A DNA stretch of 30,697 bases from Dentipellis sp. KUC8613 (lineage: Eukaryota; Basidiomycota; Agaricomycetes; Russulales; Hericiaceae), in the NCBI GenBank assembly GCA_002286715.1, contig NSJX01000001.1, positions 1,511,343 to 1,542,039 of the forward strand, in the 5' to 3' direction. This document shows, one piece after another, positions 19,845 through 30,181 of the stretch. The position numbers and the translations under genes are program-made. Numbering within the stretch: the first letter of the stretch is position 1; each line of letters starts with the position of its first letter. A model generated the notes under the pieces. It searched no databases. It saw nothing but the letters and a program-made list of their open reading frames with translations, and had not been told where the DNA came from.

Positions 19845-22800
19845 TCAGTAAAGCAAATCTCCAGTTTCAATCCAGTGTTCTAACTCCGCCAAATCCACCT
19901 GGGTAGGATCGCTCGGAGTATGGTTTTCCGCATTGATATGGAGGTAGCGCGCGGCTTCCCTGCACAGCACACAAACGATAGTCAGATGATATTCTCAGCG
20001 ATGCATAAAAGAACGCGCACCGCTTGAGATCATCACTAATGACAATAGGACGGAATGGTTGAACGCGTAACTCTCTCCGGGCCGCATTCGACTGTCTGGC
20101 TAGCCACTCTGGGTTGTACCAGTTCACGGGAAGACCTACAATCGCCCTGCCTTTCTTCGCGAGCCGCGACGGCTTTCTGTACCTCGGCCAGCAGCCTCGC
20201 TCCGGAACACCATCAGCGTCAAATTTGGAGGGTATATAGAGCAAATCCATCATCCTCAGGATTACCCGAAGGAACGGTGCCCTCCACTCCGGTTCCTTGA
20301 TCCGGTAAAGTTTCGCGCCATTGTGGGTACCACCTTCGTGGTCAGATTCGTCATCGCTCATACCGTCTGGACGGAGCCGCTGTAGCAAGGGAATAGATGG
20401 GATAAGTTCTGCATGATAATGAGCACTATCAAGACGCCTCTCGTATAACTACAGGAGTAATGTGAACCGCGTTGAAAGGCATACAGGTTTACAGATAGTA
20501 CTCACGGATTTGATGCGTTTGTACCGACGCCCGATAGCCCGCGTCTCTTCCTGACTCCGTTTCTTGCGACGTGGTGTGTTTGGTACGGCCGACGCTACAC
20601 TCGCCTTGTGCTTGACGTTTCGAAGATACGTCATGTGCGCCAGGAAAGCTTCTTCTATCTTTTCGTGGTCGGCTTGCGGAAATTCTTGCGCAGCGTTCCA
20701 CTCCTCTACAAAAATCTCCGCCAGTCGCAGGTTCCATGGAGTTTCCATACTAGCAGAAAAGACATCGCATCGGAAATATGTCACAGAGGGACCATCTTCT
20801 TCGTTCATGTCGGCCTCGAAACGAGCGACCTGCTCTTCCGTTGGCAGAGGGAATGCAGCGCTCGGTGTATTCAACGCTAATAGCCGTTCAATTAATGTAC
20901 GTATGGCTTTCTGAGTGTATGAAAGAGCTGTCAGTGCCAGCATTGAGAGCATGAAAATCGCACTCACATTGAAAATATTCCTTGACTGAGGTCGGGTTTT
21001 GGACTCGGCTATTCCCTGGTTTTGAAAGCCGTGAAGCGTTGTCCTTTTTCTTCTGGTGCGAGGGCATAAGTCGGGATCGGCATCTGCAGTCTCATTTGTC
21101 GTAGGTCCGGCAGAATCAGATGCAGGATGGTTGTGGTCAGGGGATTGGCGAGATGGGCCAGGGATCGGAGGTGAATCAGGACGCGCGGAAGACTGAGGCG
21201 GATTACCTCGTGCAGAGCCCGGCCCATACGTGAAGAACAGCTGCTTGAGCTGCACAACGTCCGAGCCAAGTTGTTTGATGTCACTCTTCATTTCAGCAAT
21301 GTCGCGATCCTGGTCGGCATGATATGAGAAAGAGCCTCGTCCAAGACTGAAGGTACGAACCCGTTGGCTGCGAAGGGGCGGGGTTCCCGGCTCTTGAGCA
21401 CCAGGAGATGCACCCCTTACGCCGTCCTCCATGGCGTCCATATCCGATCTTGAAGCTTGAGGGGGAACGTTTTGCGACCCCCGAGGGAGTTCGTTGTCAG
21501 GTTCCGGTGTCTGCTGTCTCGGTGTATGGTAGTCTTCGCCCATGTCGAAATCTATATCACCATCTTGTTCACTCGCGCATTCGTCTGCAGCCGGCTGAGG
21601 TGTGGTACTCATCCCTTCCCCTTGTAATGAATCAAGGAAGGTCCGGATCTTACCCTAGACGACAGGATGAGAATGATCGTGTACCATACAAAAACAGTGT
21701 GGCGTACCAGCATCGCCTTGTCCTTGGTCTTCGATCGTTTCTTGACAATGCCGCCAACCAGTATTTTCTGCGTTTTGCGTGAAAACCGGACACCTTTCTT
21801 CTTCTTCGGAATGGGTGTTGCAGGTGAATTTGTTGTACCTTCAGAATCGTCCGCGGCCATCGGCGAAACATGTCTATCATCGTCCGAAGCGCCCGACTGT
21901 ATTCTTTTCGTCAGACATTCAACAGTGAAAGAGTGCTATACATACCTCATGCACAGGCTGAAGGGCTGGCTGCGAGACAGGTTTCCCGGAAGCCGTTTGT
22001 GAAGTAGCAGCTTCTGGGCGAGCATTCTTGACGTCTGTCTGTGACGGTGCATCGGAAATTTTGGAGCCTGCAAAGCATGATAGAATTTAAGCACGATTTG
22101 TACAAGACGATCGTAGAAGAGCATACGCAGATGCGGACTCGGGTCGTCAACGTCAGGGACATCCTCTACTGTAGCCCGGTACTTTGAACTCTTCACAGTG
22201 GCTGGCAGTGGCTGTCAGCAAGATAATCACGAAGCCACCAAGGGAATGTGGGTGCACCGGCAGGAGCTTTTGGCAGATCAGTAGATGGCCGGTATGTAGA
22301 ACTGTCGCGAGAGTTAGGGCTGAGTGGCACATTGGAGCGCTGGGCTTGGCCGACGTCAGGAGTCACCGAAGGAGAACCACCCGCGTTCTGCGAGACACCT
22401 GATTCGCCAGCGACAGCGGCGTCCATCTCTACATCGGTACGCTCAAGCGGTTTGGCTGTTGTACCGGAGGTTGCTGTGGCTGAAGCACCGACACTCTTCA
22501 AGATTGTCGGAGGAGTATTGGTGTCCAAGCTGTCTGGTGCACCAGTGATTGAAGAATCCATTTCTACATCGGCCACATCGCATTGCGGTGCTGCAGGGCG
22601 ATCGATGTTCGAAGGATAGTGTGCCGAAGGATCTGAGCCCTCAGTGGTCGGAGTAGAAGTACCGATATTCGAAGGATTCAGCATGTCGGCAGCTTCAGAG
22701 GTCGGCTCTACGTCTGCAATGTCGGATGCTTCCGCCGACGGACAGGGAGTCGCCGAGGTAGAAACGCCTTTGTCCTCGGCGGTAAAACCAGGGACATGGG

Positions 22801-25800
22801 CGTTCGAAGGGCTCTGAAAGTTGCATACACCAGAATCAGCCTGTACGTGAGTGTTATCAGTGTTTGAAGCATCCGAAGCACCTGTGATTGCGGTATCCAT
22901 ATCGACACCGGCAATCTCGAGCGATTCCGCCATCGCGCGCGGAGCGGCGGGGCCAGAAGTGCCCAAGTAGTCCGCAGTAGAAGTAGCAGTGTCGACATCC
23001 AAAGCATCCGATGTATTAGCGGCCTCACTGGCCCCATCGAGGTCTACGTCCGCCCTGCTGGATGATTCGGCTGTCGCATGGGGGGTTGTTGAGGGAGAAG
23101 CACCTGCGTTCTCTACATGCGTCGGCGAAAGGGTATTAGTGTTCGAAGTATTCAGTGCGCCAGCCACTGCGGAATCCATCTCCGCATCAGCAGGACTGAG
23201 TGATTCCGCCGTCGTGTGGGGAATCGCAGAGCCAGAAGTGCCCAAGTCCTCCGTAGTTGGAGAAGCGGTGTCGACATCCAGAAAACCCGGCATGTTGATA
23301 GCCTCGGAGACCGCCTCTTCGTTCACAGTGGATTTCGCTGTCGCGCGAGGTGTTGCCCAGGGAGGAGCACCTGTGCTCTCGATGTACGTCGGAGAAGAGG
23401 GATCGGCGTTCGAAGTATCCAGTGCACCAGCGGTCGCGGAATCCATCTCCGCATCAGCAGGGCCGAGTGATTCCGCCGTCGTGTGGGGAATCGCAGGGCC
23501 AGAAGTGCCCAAGTCCTCCGTAGTTGGAGAAGCGGTGTCGACATCCAGAAAACCCGGTGCGTTGACAGCCTCAGAGGCCGCCTCCATGTTCGCAGTGTTG
23601 GATGATCCCGCCGTCGCGCAAGGTGCTGCCGAGGGAGAAGCTCCCGCACTTCCTGTGTTCGCGAGAGGAATCTCAACATCAGAAAATTTCCCCGTGTCCG
23701 CGAACTCAAACACCATCTCCACATCTGCAGCATTAGGCGCCCCTGCCATCGCGCAGGGAATTGCCGACGTAGAAGCACCCGAGTTCTCTGGTGCTGGAGA
23801 AGCAGCACTGGCATTTGAAGTATCCAGCGAGTCGGGAATGTCAGAAATCATTTCCGCGTGTGCAACGTCGGGGTTTTCGGGCTGGCTCGAAGACCAAGCA
23901 GAGGCAGCTAATTTCTGTTTCTGATGATAACAGGTCAGACCAGACTGATCGAGACATGGAGGGGTATTCTGACCTTGGCCCTCAATCCATTGCGCCGTGT
24001 ACGGGCTGTAGCTACTTTCTTCGAGACATGTTGCGCATTTTTCGCCTACAGATATATTAATGACGACTGCCATGTTGATATTCTGAGATGTACTAACCGC
24101 CGCAATTCGTCGCTGGGAGCTCCTGAGGGAGTAACACCCTATTTGAACACTAGAAAGGTTTGTGCCCGTGGGGCTTGCATCGACTTGTGCATCGACAGTA
24201 TGAGACCTTGCAGGATGTTTTTAGACGGTTCACATGCGAAAGAAAGGTCAAACTCACGAGGAAGGTGGTGAATATTCATCTTGAGGCAAGGATTGAGGCA
24301 GTTCTGTCGTCTGGTGTTGCGACAAACGGGGATTGTTGTGCGAAGATTCAACCGTTGGTGATTCTGAACGGCTGACACCGTTTTCTGAAGAAGCTGAAGC
24401 TACCTGATTGGGAGGAGCGGACGGCGGACGGCTGTAACCGTGAAGTGAATTCGTAGGTAAAAGGCATCTAGTGATCAAGAGGATGGCCGGCACTTACATT
24501 GACGGTCCCGCAACGCCATCGTCACTGCAGGACCTATAACATCAGAAGCGTCAGTAATACGATACATGAATGCAACTACGTGGGGCTTAACGTGAGAGGT
24601 GTCAGTGTTGAAGGAGTATCGCAATGGACGATAGGTTCTTCCGGAGCTTCAGACGTCCCGGATCGCAAGTCGAGAATACTGGGGCCATCGGGTGCAGGTT
24701 CATTTGAGGAGAGGTTGACTGGCAGATTTTTCCCTCTGTCGTCTGTAGGATCTTCAGTTGCGTTATCGAGGGATTGCGGGAGCGTAGAGTCGGTGAAGGC
24801 CACGTTTGTGAATTGGTGACCGTAATCGGCTAAGCTGTTGTCGTCGTGAGGAAGGTGCTCAGGTTCCAGAGCACTGCTAGTGGCACCAGCCTCTGAAGCG
24901 CTAGGCTCGTGAGATGATGAGCTCGACAGATTTCCAGTGGATTTCATCAGCATATCCTCGACCGCCGCCGCATCCGAATCTGATTCTCCAGAACCTTCAG
25001 AAAGCTCCCTGCTAAGAAGCGCCTCGACGGCATTCATTGCAGATTCTTCTGACGACTGTCTTTCTGGTCCGACACGCCTGGTCACATCATGACTGGTCGC
25101 CTCGTGTTGCAGACGAGACACTCCACTACATGTTTGATTCCGTCAATGTTACATCATGCTGATGTTGCGAATGGCTTACGCAGCGGCATCCTGGCCCTGG
25201 CCTTCTGCAACTCGTGGATTTTGCTCCCGTGGAAATGAAAGTTTGTCATCGGCACTGGCGAAGTTGCGAGGCCTAATGAGAATAAACGTATGGCACATCG
25301 TGAAGTGTTTCAAAGGACGTACAGGCTCGATCCTTGTGACTCGTTGGTTTGCAGACCATTTTTGGGTGTCACCATTGTCAAAAACCTGCAGGCTCACGAT
25401 TACTCTATGCGATAAGGATGAGGATGACAAGACCCACAGTGGACCGTCATCATCTCTGATGGCTTTGATGGGACGGCTTGGCAGAGGAGACCTGTCATTG
25501 TCATGGAGGTCTTTGGGTCTATTCTTCCTCTTACAGGGAAGAAGGGAGGGCGGCGGTTGAGGACCAGCCTTGTCGAGATTGAGACCATTTTGAAATTGGG
25601 GGTGGAGCGCATCACGGCGACGGTAGCTTGGATTGAAGGCGTTCTCATCCTGTCTCCCCACCGTGGAACTATCGGTGGATACTGCAGGCGCGTTGTTGGA
25701 TGCAATTTCTAGTACTATCATGTGAGCCCTGCCGGCCACAATGAAGCTCGAAGCTCACCATTTATTTCGCGAGTAGGATGATCAACATCCATGGTCGCTG

Positions 25801-25980
25801 TAGACACGCGCTCGGACGAAACTCTATCGCCTGCGAAAGAGGTGGGTTGCCGGGTGGCATCTGGGCGTACAACTCCCGCGTGAGCCCTCCTAAATCAGAC
25901 GTAGCTCAAAACTCACCATGATTGTGACTCGCTTCAGTAGGATGATCCACATCCATACCATTGCTAGGCTGGCCGATCAT
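19845..25980 (-). CDS. Large disordered repeat protein with conserved basidiomycete C-terminal domain
   Basis: Function unknown. Sixteen exons (25980-25917, 25830-25759, 25708-25180, 25125-24592, 24533-24498, 24431-24258, 24122-24098, 24045-23974, 23920-22258, 22201-22127, 22067-21946, 21896-21708, 21654-20968, 20910-20506, 20448-20021, 19959-19845) join in frame to 5190 nt, 1729 aa. Introns are 49-66 nt except one of 86 and one of 135. Two MDVDHPT motifs open the protein. A basic stretch (about 479-502) precedes a Ser/Thr/Ala/Asp-rich repeat region (about 503-1056). A probable nuclear localisation signal (PIPKKKKGVRFSRKTQK) lies near 1145-1162. The last ~315 residues hold KAIRTLIERLL, PWNLRLAEIFVEEWN, RPDGMSDDESDHEG, GCWPRYR and GLPVNWYNPEWL. 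This matches a high-copy Agaricomycetes family I recall with a GMSxDESD motif. An in-frame ATG at 21612 (residue 1200) would give a normal-sized family member, so two genes rather than one is possible. Confidence 0.72.
22994..23808 (-). repeat. In-gene tandem repeat, unit about 267 bp (89 codons)
   Basis: Within the largest exon of the 1729-aa gene, words such as GACATCCA recur at 22994, 23273 and 23540. The two right-hand units are spaced exactly 267 bp: 23171-23305 and 23438-23572 are nearly identical over ~135 bp. The unit encodes GFLDVDTASPTTEDLGTSG and then TTAESLxPADAEMDSAxAGA. Each 89-residue unit itself seems to be two diverged ~44-residue halves. All spacings here are near multiples of three, so the frame is kept. 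Confidence 0.8.
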
Positions 25981-26739
25981 GTGTAGAATGCCAAAAGTGA
26001 GCGTAGGACGTCAAGTCGGTATGGCGCGTAAAATGTAGAAGGAAGAGATGGGATTCAACAACACCGTTGCCTCGCGCCTGTGACAACGTGGGTCCTTTGT
26101 TCTTTGTTTCCATGTTGTCGGGGGAGTGGCACATTGGTAAAAGATAATTGAAGCTAGACTTAGTGGTCGGTAGTGAAAGCAGGATTGCCAGTCGGCATGG
26201 ATTTGGGCCGAAATTGGCCGAAATTTGGTTGCTCGGCGACCCGGTTTGGGACCGGCCCGGGCTCGAGCAACACATGACATGACAGCAAAATAGTATTATC
26301 TTGTATCTTCACAACCGCGAAAGCGAACAACAATCCAAAGAAATTCAGAAAATTTATTCATAGATCAGAACTTGGCGTACGTCGAGACCTCGAGCACATC
26401 TATCACGCAGAGATAAAATAAACGACGAGAGTGCCAGTGGCGCCGCACCTCGTTGAGGCGAAGCCTTCAGTGAGCTTCTTCATAAGCCTCATCCTTCAAG
26501 AACCGGCCTTTCTCGCATTTGTGATACCGCTGCCGTCGACCTCGAGTTACCTTGATCTGGCGCGTACCACAAGGCGAAGATGGAATCTTGAAATGCTGAG
26601 ATGGCTGTTCTCCTTCATGAATGACTGTTCCGCCTCTCAGACCTAGATCAGTACCGTGGGCTAGAGTTCCACGGCAGTCGAATCGAATATCAGGTACACT
26701 TACGGATCTAAAAAGGCTACGTACATCTGCGACTTGAAC
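25981..26739. other. Intergenic; hairpin with GC-rich arms; no gene identified
   Basis: The region upstream of the large minus-strand gene. At about 26207-26228 the words GGCCGAAATT are repeated in tandem. Directly after, an imperfect inverted repeat joins TTGCTCGGCGACCCGG (26229-26244) and CCGGGCTCGAGCAA (26257-26270). This arrangement resembles the ends of hAT-type elements, but only one end is seen. An AATAAA on the minus strand near 26355 could be a polyadenylation signal for a gene on its right. Open frames between 26360 and 26740 are not recognisable. Confidence 0.35.
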
Positions 26740-27205
26740 TGGGGGATGATACGAAGAGTGAGCTTGGTGAAGACGCCACTGGGAGACTTTGACGTCCCTG
26801 CTTCATAGCCTCCCTGAAGAGGTCCAAGCCGAGCGTCTCGAAGTTGGCATGGGTCGGGGCGTTGGAGAAATCGTTGTCGTACTCGAAGCTCTCAGTGTTG
26901 GTCTCGTTATAGTCCTTGACGGAGTACTCGATGGCATGGTTGTCGAAGTTCTTAACACCACCGTCGATGTCAGGAGAAACACATCGAAGTTTCCACCGCC
27001 AAGATCGTAAACGATGATCTGCGACTCGTCGCCACATCCGATGACCGTGATCACGGACTTGTGAATGCTAGGCAGGACTTGAAACCCACCGATGGTGCTG
27101 GTAACCTTAGTAGTCTAACATCAGGCGTCGTTGAAGTCTAAGGAAGTGTGTTAGGCGTGGCATATACATTAGTCTCCAGGAGGAACTTACACGCAGACAC
27201 GGTAA
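26740..27205 (-). pseudogene. Pseudogene fragment of ER HSP70 (BiP/KAR2 family)
   Basis: KAR2/BiP is the ATP-dependent chaperone of the ER lumen. This copy covers part of the ATPase domain. Segments in family order: TFTVSAYFNDA, spliced across a still-valid GT-AG intron (27190-27138, 53 nt). Then a mutated TIGGFQVLPSIHKS replaces the usual TIAGLxVLRIINEPTAAA, and GDESQIIVYDLGGGNFDVFL follows (near 26975-27037), with the phosphate-binding DLGGG loop kept. In another frame come NFDNHAIEYSVKDYNE, ESFEYDNDFS and FETLGLDLFREAMK (near 26795-26960). Stops interrupt the exon just after FNDA, the frame changes after the GGG loop, and about 35 residues are deleted before ESFE. A faint TLRIIPQFKSQ near 26740 may be the degraded STRIPKVQ region. 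Assignment to BiP rather than cytosolic HSP70 rests on ESQIIVYDLGGG and ESFE-NDFS and is moderately firm. Confidence 0.75.
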
Positions 27206-27720
27206 AGGTTGTTCGAGCTTGCAGTCCCGCTCGCGCGTGATAGAACCTGCGTGAGTTGGGGGTAGCTGGTAGAGCGGGGGCCATACCTGAGACAAGTCGA
27301 GCTGCGACGACGGGATGAGTAGGCGCACAGTCAGATGAGTATTGTCTCCGGGTGGGGCGACGACCGAGGACTTTCATGTACTGAACTTGACTGTCAACGC
27401 GCATAATCGAATAATGCGATGAGACGTAATGGTGTTAGGGAAATCAGATACGTCCGTAGCGGGAAACTTTGCGGGGTTGATGTTGAAGAAGACGTTTAAG
27501 CGTCAGACCGTGCGCGTGAACACTCGAATCACCGCGCGTGTTCGCTCCTCCTTTCACCGTCATCGCTGCCCTGCTCGCGGTTTCGCTTGTCACAGCTCAG
27601 CATCCATCTCTCTACTTGTCTGAACAGTAGGTTGAGTTCCGCACGGGTGCGGGATTGCGAAGGTACGCACAATATCTACCGCGGTCACCATACGATGCCT
27701 GATGCTCCCGCAGCCCTGTG
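27206..27720. other. Between the HSP70 relic and the WD40 gene; nothing firm
   Basis: On the plus strand near 27543-27609, PFTVIAALLAVSLVTAQHPS resembles a secretion signal, but it has no ATG nearby and meets a stop after SEQ. The right part (27613-27720) should hold the promoter and 5' leader of the WD40 gene; no clear TATA box is visible. Further HSP70 sequence upstream of the relic's first visible exon is not recognisable. Confidence 0.3.
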
Positions 27721-29172
27721 ATGCTTCAGTATAAGGCAAAATACATTCTTAAGGGGTTTCACCAAGACACTGTGTCGTGTCTGGCCATCAGTGCCAATGG
27801 TGTTCACTTTGCGAGCGGGGGTTTAGATGGGATTGTCTTTGTATGGGTCCTTGAGTCCGGCCGTCTTCTCCATCGCATGGATCTTCACCGCGAAATTTAT
27901 TGCGGCACCTGGTCATCGGGAGGCAGTCCTGACTTGATCGTTGTTGGATGTGCAAGTGGTTTAGTGGTCACGCTTGCGATGAAGACGGTGTGTCTCACAT
28001 TCTCCTGCTGAATCAATTGCTGGCTGACGATGGAAATGCCAGTATGAAATCCAGACATACAGATTTGTAGCTAGCCAAAAGCATATCACATGCCTGTCAT
28101 TGGCAAAAAACAATATGTATCTTGCTACTGGAGCTGGTGGTGAAGTCATGATTTGGCGTCGAGAATCTTTAGGCAACACAGAACGTGGTATTTCTCCCCA
28201 TCTATTGTTGCCGTGCTACTATTGCTAATGCCCAATCAATAGTGACATGGATACATTACCTGAGTCTTCCCATTCCGCAAGTGGATAGTCCTCCGGAAGA
28301 TGAAGTCGTAATAGTATCTCTTCATTGGCAAAGTCAACCTGACAACCATCGCAACAATGAATGTGAAGGGCAGCTGCTTGTATCATACTTATGGCAGGGA
28401 ATAATGTATGTTTCCTGTGTATTTGTTTTCTACATTTTTGACAAGTTTTACTCTAGTTGTTGGGATTTGAAGACAAAGACTAATTTGTGGAAAATTCCAC
28501 AAACTGCCTGGTAAGAGCATATTTTATATGGATAAATCCTCATATTGCTGATAACTGCATTAGCATTTCTTCAGCCTTATCCCCTGACAATTGTCTCATT
28601 GCTATCTACAAGCTTTCTCACCACTTTGAGATATACAATTTGCGGACAAAGCTACATATGCAGACAATGCGGAGCCCAATTGAAGCAAGTCATCAACAGT
28701 TACCTGTTGTTTTTGCTCATAATGGGCTTGCACTTGTTGGAGGCAGTGTTCAGGGACGAGTCAGGGTGTGGGATGTCACATCTGGGGAAAGATTGCAAGT
28801 TTTGGTTCATGATGATCTTAATCCAGTGCGGGCCATTGCAGTAAGTTCTGCATATCAATGTATTCACACTCTAACAGGGAGTGTAGGCCTACTATAACAG
28901 GGAGCAGGACAACTTCTTCATCATCACTGCAGCAAGTCAACAGTCCAACAGTAAAATCTTTCTCTGGGAGACTGGTGCAAGGAGAGACCAAGAATATGCT
29001 CTTCATGGTGAGCACAATATTTCTAAATACAGGACTGAAAATTACTTAGCTGCCAAAACTATCAGGATTTGCACAATATTGTTACATTTGGTTCAGTTCA
29101 CATAGATTCTTGATAGTTGCAGCTATCTCTATTACTATAATGGCTGCTGCAGTATGGTGGCATGATATGTAA
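27721..29172 (+). CDS. WD40-repeat protein with C-terminal membrane anchor
   Basis: WD40 repeats form beta-propellers that act as protein-binding platforms; the partner is unknown. Seven exons: 27721-27987, 28055-28187, 28243-28405, 28457-28510, 28564-28840, 28905-29007 and 29066-29172. GT-AG introns are 51-67 nt. They join to 1104 nt, 367 aa, without a stop. Repeat-like strands: DTVSCLAISANGVHFASGGL then DGIVFVWVL, KHITCLSLAKNNMYLATGAG then GEVMIWR, LALVGGSVQGRVRVWDVTSG, and FFIITAASQQSNSKIFLWET. The number of blades is fewer than seven by eye, so some are degenerate. The last exon encodes a hydrophobic anchor (RFLIVAAISITIMAAAVWW, about 346-364) and ends HDM. The protein is probably tail-anchored, propeller facing the cytosol. 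The acceptor of exon 6 (28904) is uncertain. The gene is clearly richer in A/T than the rest of the window. Confidence 0.82.
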
Positions 29173-29279
29173 CAACTCTGAAGGTTGAATGAGGAAGAGT
29201 TGGAATAAAAAATGTGGTGATAAGTAGTAACAGATCAGATCAGATAAGGGGAAGAGAGACCAATGACTTCCGAGACGAT
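29173..29279. other. 3' flank of the WD40 gene
   Basis: AT-rich sequence directly after the WD40 stop codon, probably its 3' untranslated region. It contains a short AATAAAA at about 29203-29209 that could serve as the polyadenylation signal. Confidence 0.4.
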
Positions 29280-29600
29280 GTGCGAACGCTAAGTCAGTAC
29301 CGAGTGACCAAGGATGTCTCTCCTTGGTCCGAGGAGCTGGGATCTCGGTCCGAGAGCTCGGTCCTCGGTCCTAGATCTCGGGCTGCACCACTTAGTCATT
29401 GGACCCAGATGTCGGTCCAAAACCTTGGAAACATCGGTGCTCAGTAGCACTGAAAAGGCATCATTGGTGTTCTCCTCGGTCCGAGGAGCTCCGAGGAGCC
29501 AAGGGATTTGACCAAGATGTCTGTCCTCCATGCTTAGTCAGCAGACTGAGATGTCGGTCCGAAATCTCGGAAACGTCAGTGAAGAGAATGGGAAACGTCG
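29280..29600. repeat. Two diverged copies of a ~145-150 bp repeat
   Basis: Two copies share blocks in the same order. CTTGGTCCGAGGAGCT near 29323 matches CTCGGTCCGAGGAGCT near 29474. CTTAGTCATTGGACCCAGAT near 29391 matches CTTAGTCAGCAGACTGAGAT near 29534, each followed by GTCGGTCC then a GGAAAC(A/G)TC word. Inside each copy CGGTCCGAG-type words are repeated, including GGTCCGAGAGCTCGGTCCTC. No coding pattern is supported across it. Confidence 0.6.
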
Positions 29601-29619
29601 GTGTTGGTGTTGGTGCTCT

Positions 29620-29669
29620 CCGAGTCTGCAACAGTCTGACACTCCCAGCTTCCGACACTCTGAACCTCC
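29620..29669. repeat. Isolated copy of the 24-bp minisatellite unit
   Basis: CGAGTCTGCAACAGTCTGAC at 29620 and the following ACTCCCAGCTTCCGACACTC match the unit that later forms the large array at 30182-30697. It is about two units long and stands some 510 bp away from the array. It may be a seed copy or a fragment left after rearrangement. Confidence 0.65.
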
Positions 29670-30181
29670 ATCAGGATCAAACTGCATAGTCACAGTGGGG
29701 CATGCACTGTGACATGCCTCTGCGGGGCAGTCATTTGAACTACCATTTATGGCAGCTCAAACAGCTAGCTACAGTGGCTGACAGTTGTAGTCCACCCGCG
29801 TGTTGTATTCGATGGAAAGAAGAATGTGTTAGACAGTTCATTGTCTTATATATTTCATTGTCCAATGTATATATTACCTCTTCTCTGTAAGATTCATCAT
29901 TGTTTAAGGCCTGCCACTCAATCAGAGTGAAAACTCATTGCATGCTACAGCTACAGCTGCCCTTTATTCAAGACCATCTATATCATCTATATGAGTTGAT
30001 TGTCAGCTATGCGGCACTATGGTAGATCAGCCCTATCTATGCTGTAGTTATGGACGGTCTATAAACCAATTCCTGAGCTCTACTGGAGCAGCTAGTAGCC
30101 TACTATAGATGCCGGTAGATCAGGCACTGATCTGGTAGATTACTGACCTCTCCGGGCCAGATGACACATTTTCCTGACATC
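29670..30181. other. AT-rich spacer between repeat blocks; short perfect inverted repeat
   Basis: No gene is supported. A perfect inverted repeat AGATCAG-GCA-CTGATCT sits at 30117-30133. Words such as CTATCTATG, TGGTAGATCAG and GGTAGAT recur between 29970 and 30140. Confidence 0.4.

Noticed and set aside
22989..23924. 311-codon plus-strand open frame
   Set aside because: It is the antisense shadow of the large repeat exon of the minus-strand gene, which has matching splice sites on both sides.
22193..24073. 626-codon minus-strand open frame starting at 24073, taken as a stand-alone gene
   Set aside because: Its first ~50 codons are out of frame with better exons; splicing 24122-24098, 24045-23974 and 23920 onward gives an uninterrupted, more protein-like sequence and removes this start.
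27543..27612. Plus-strand signal-peptide-like peptide PFTVIAALLAVSLVTAQ
   Set aside because: No ATG in frame nearby and a stop soon after; possibly a relic of a secreted-protein gene, but too little to call.
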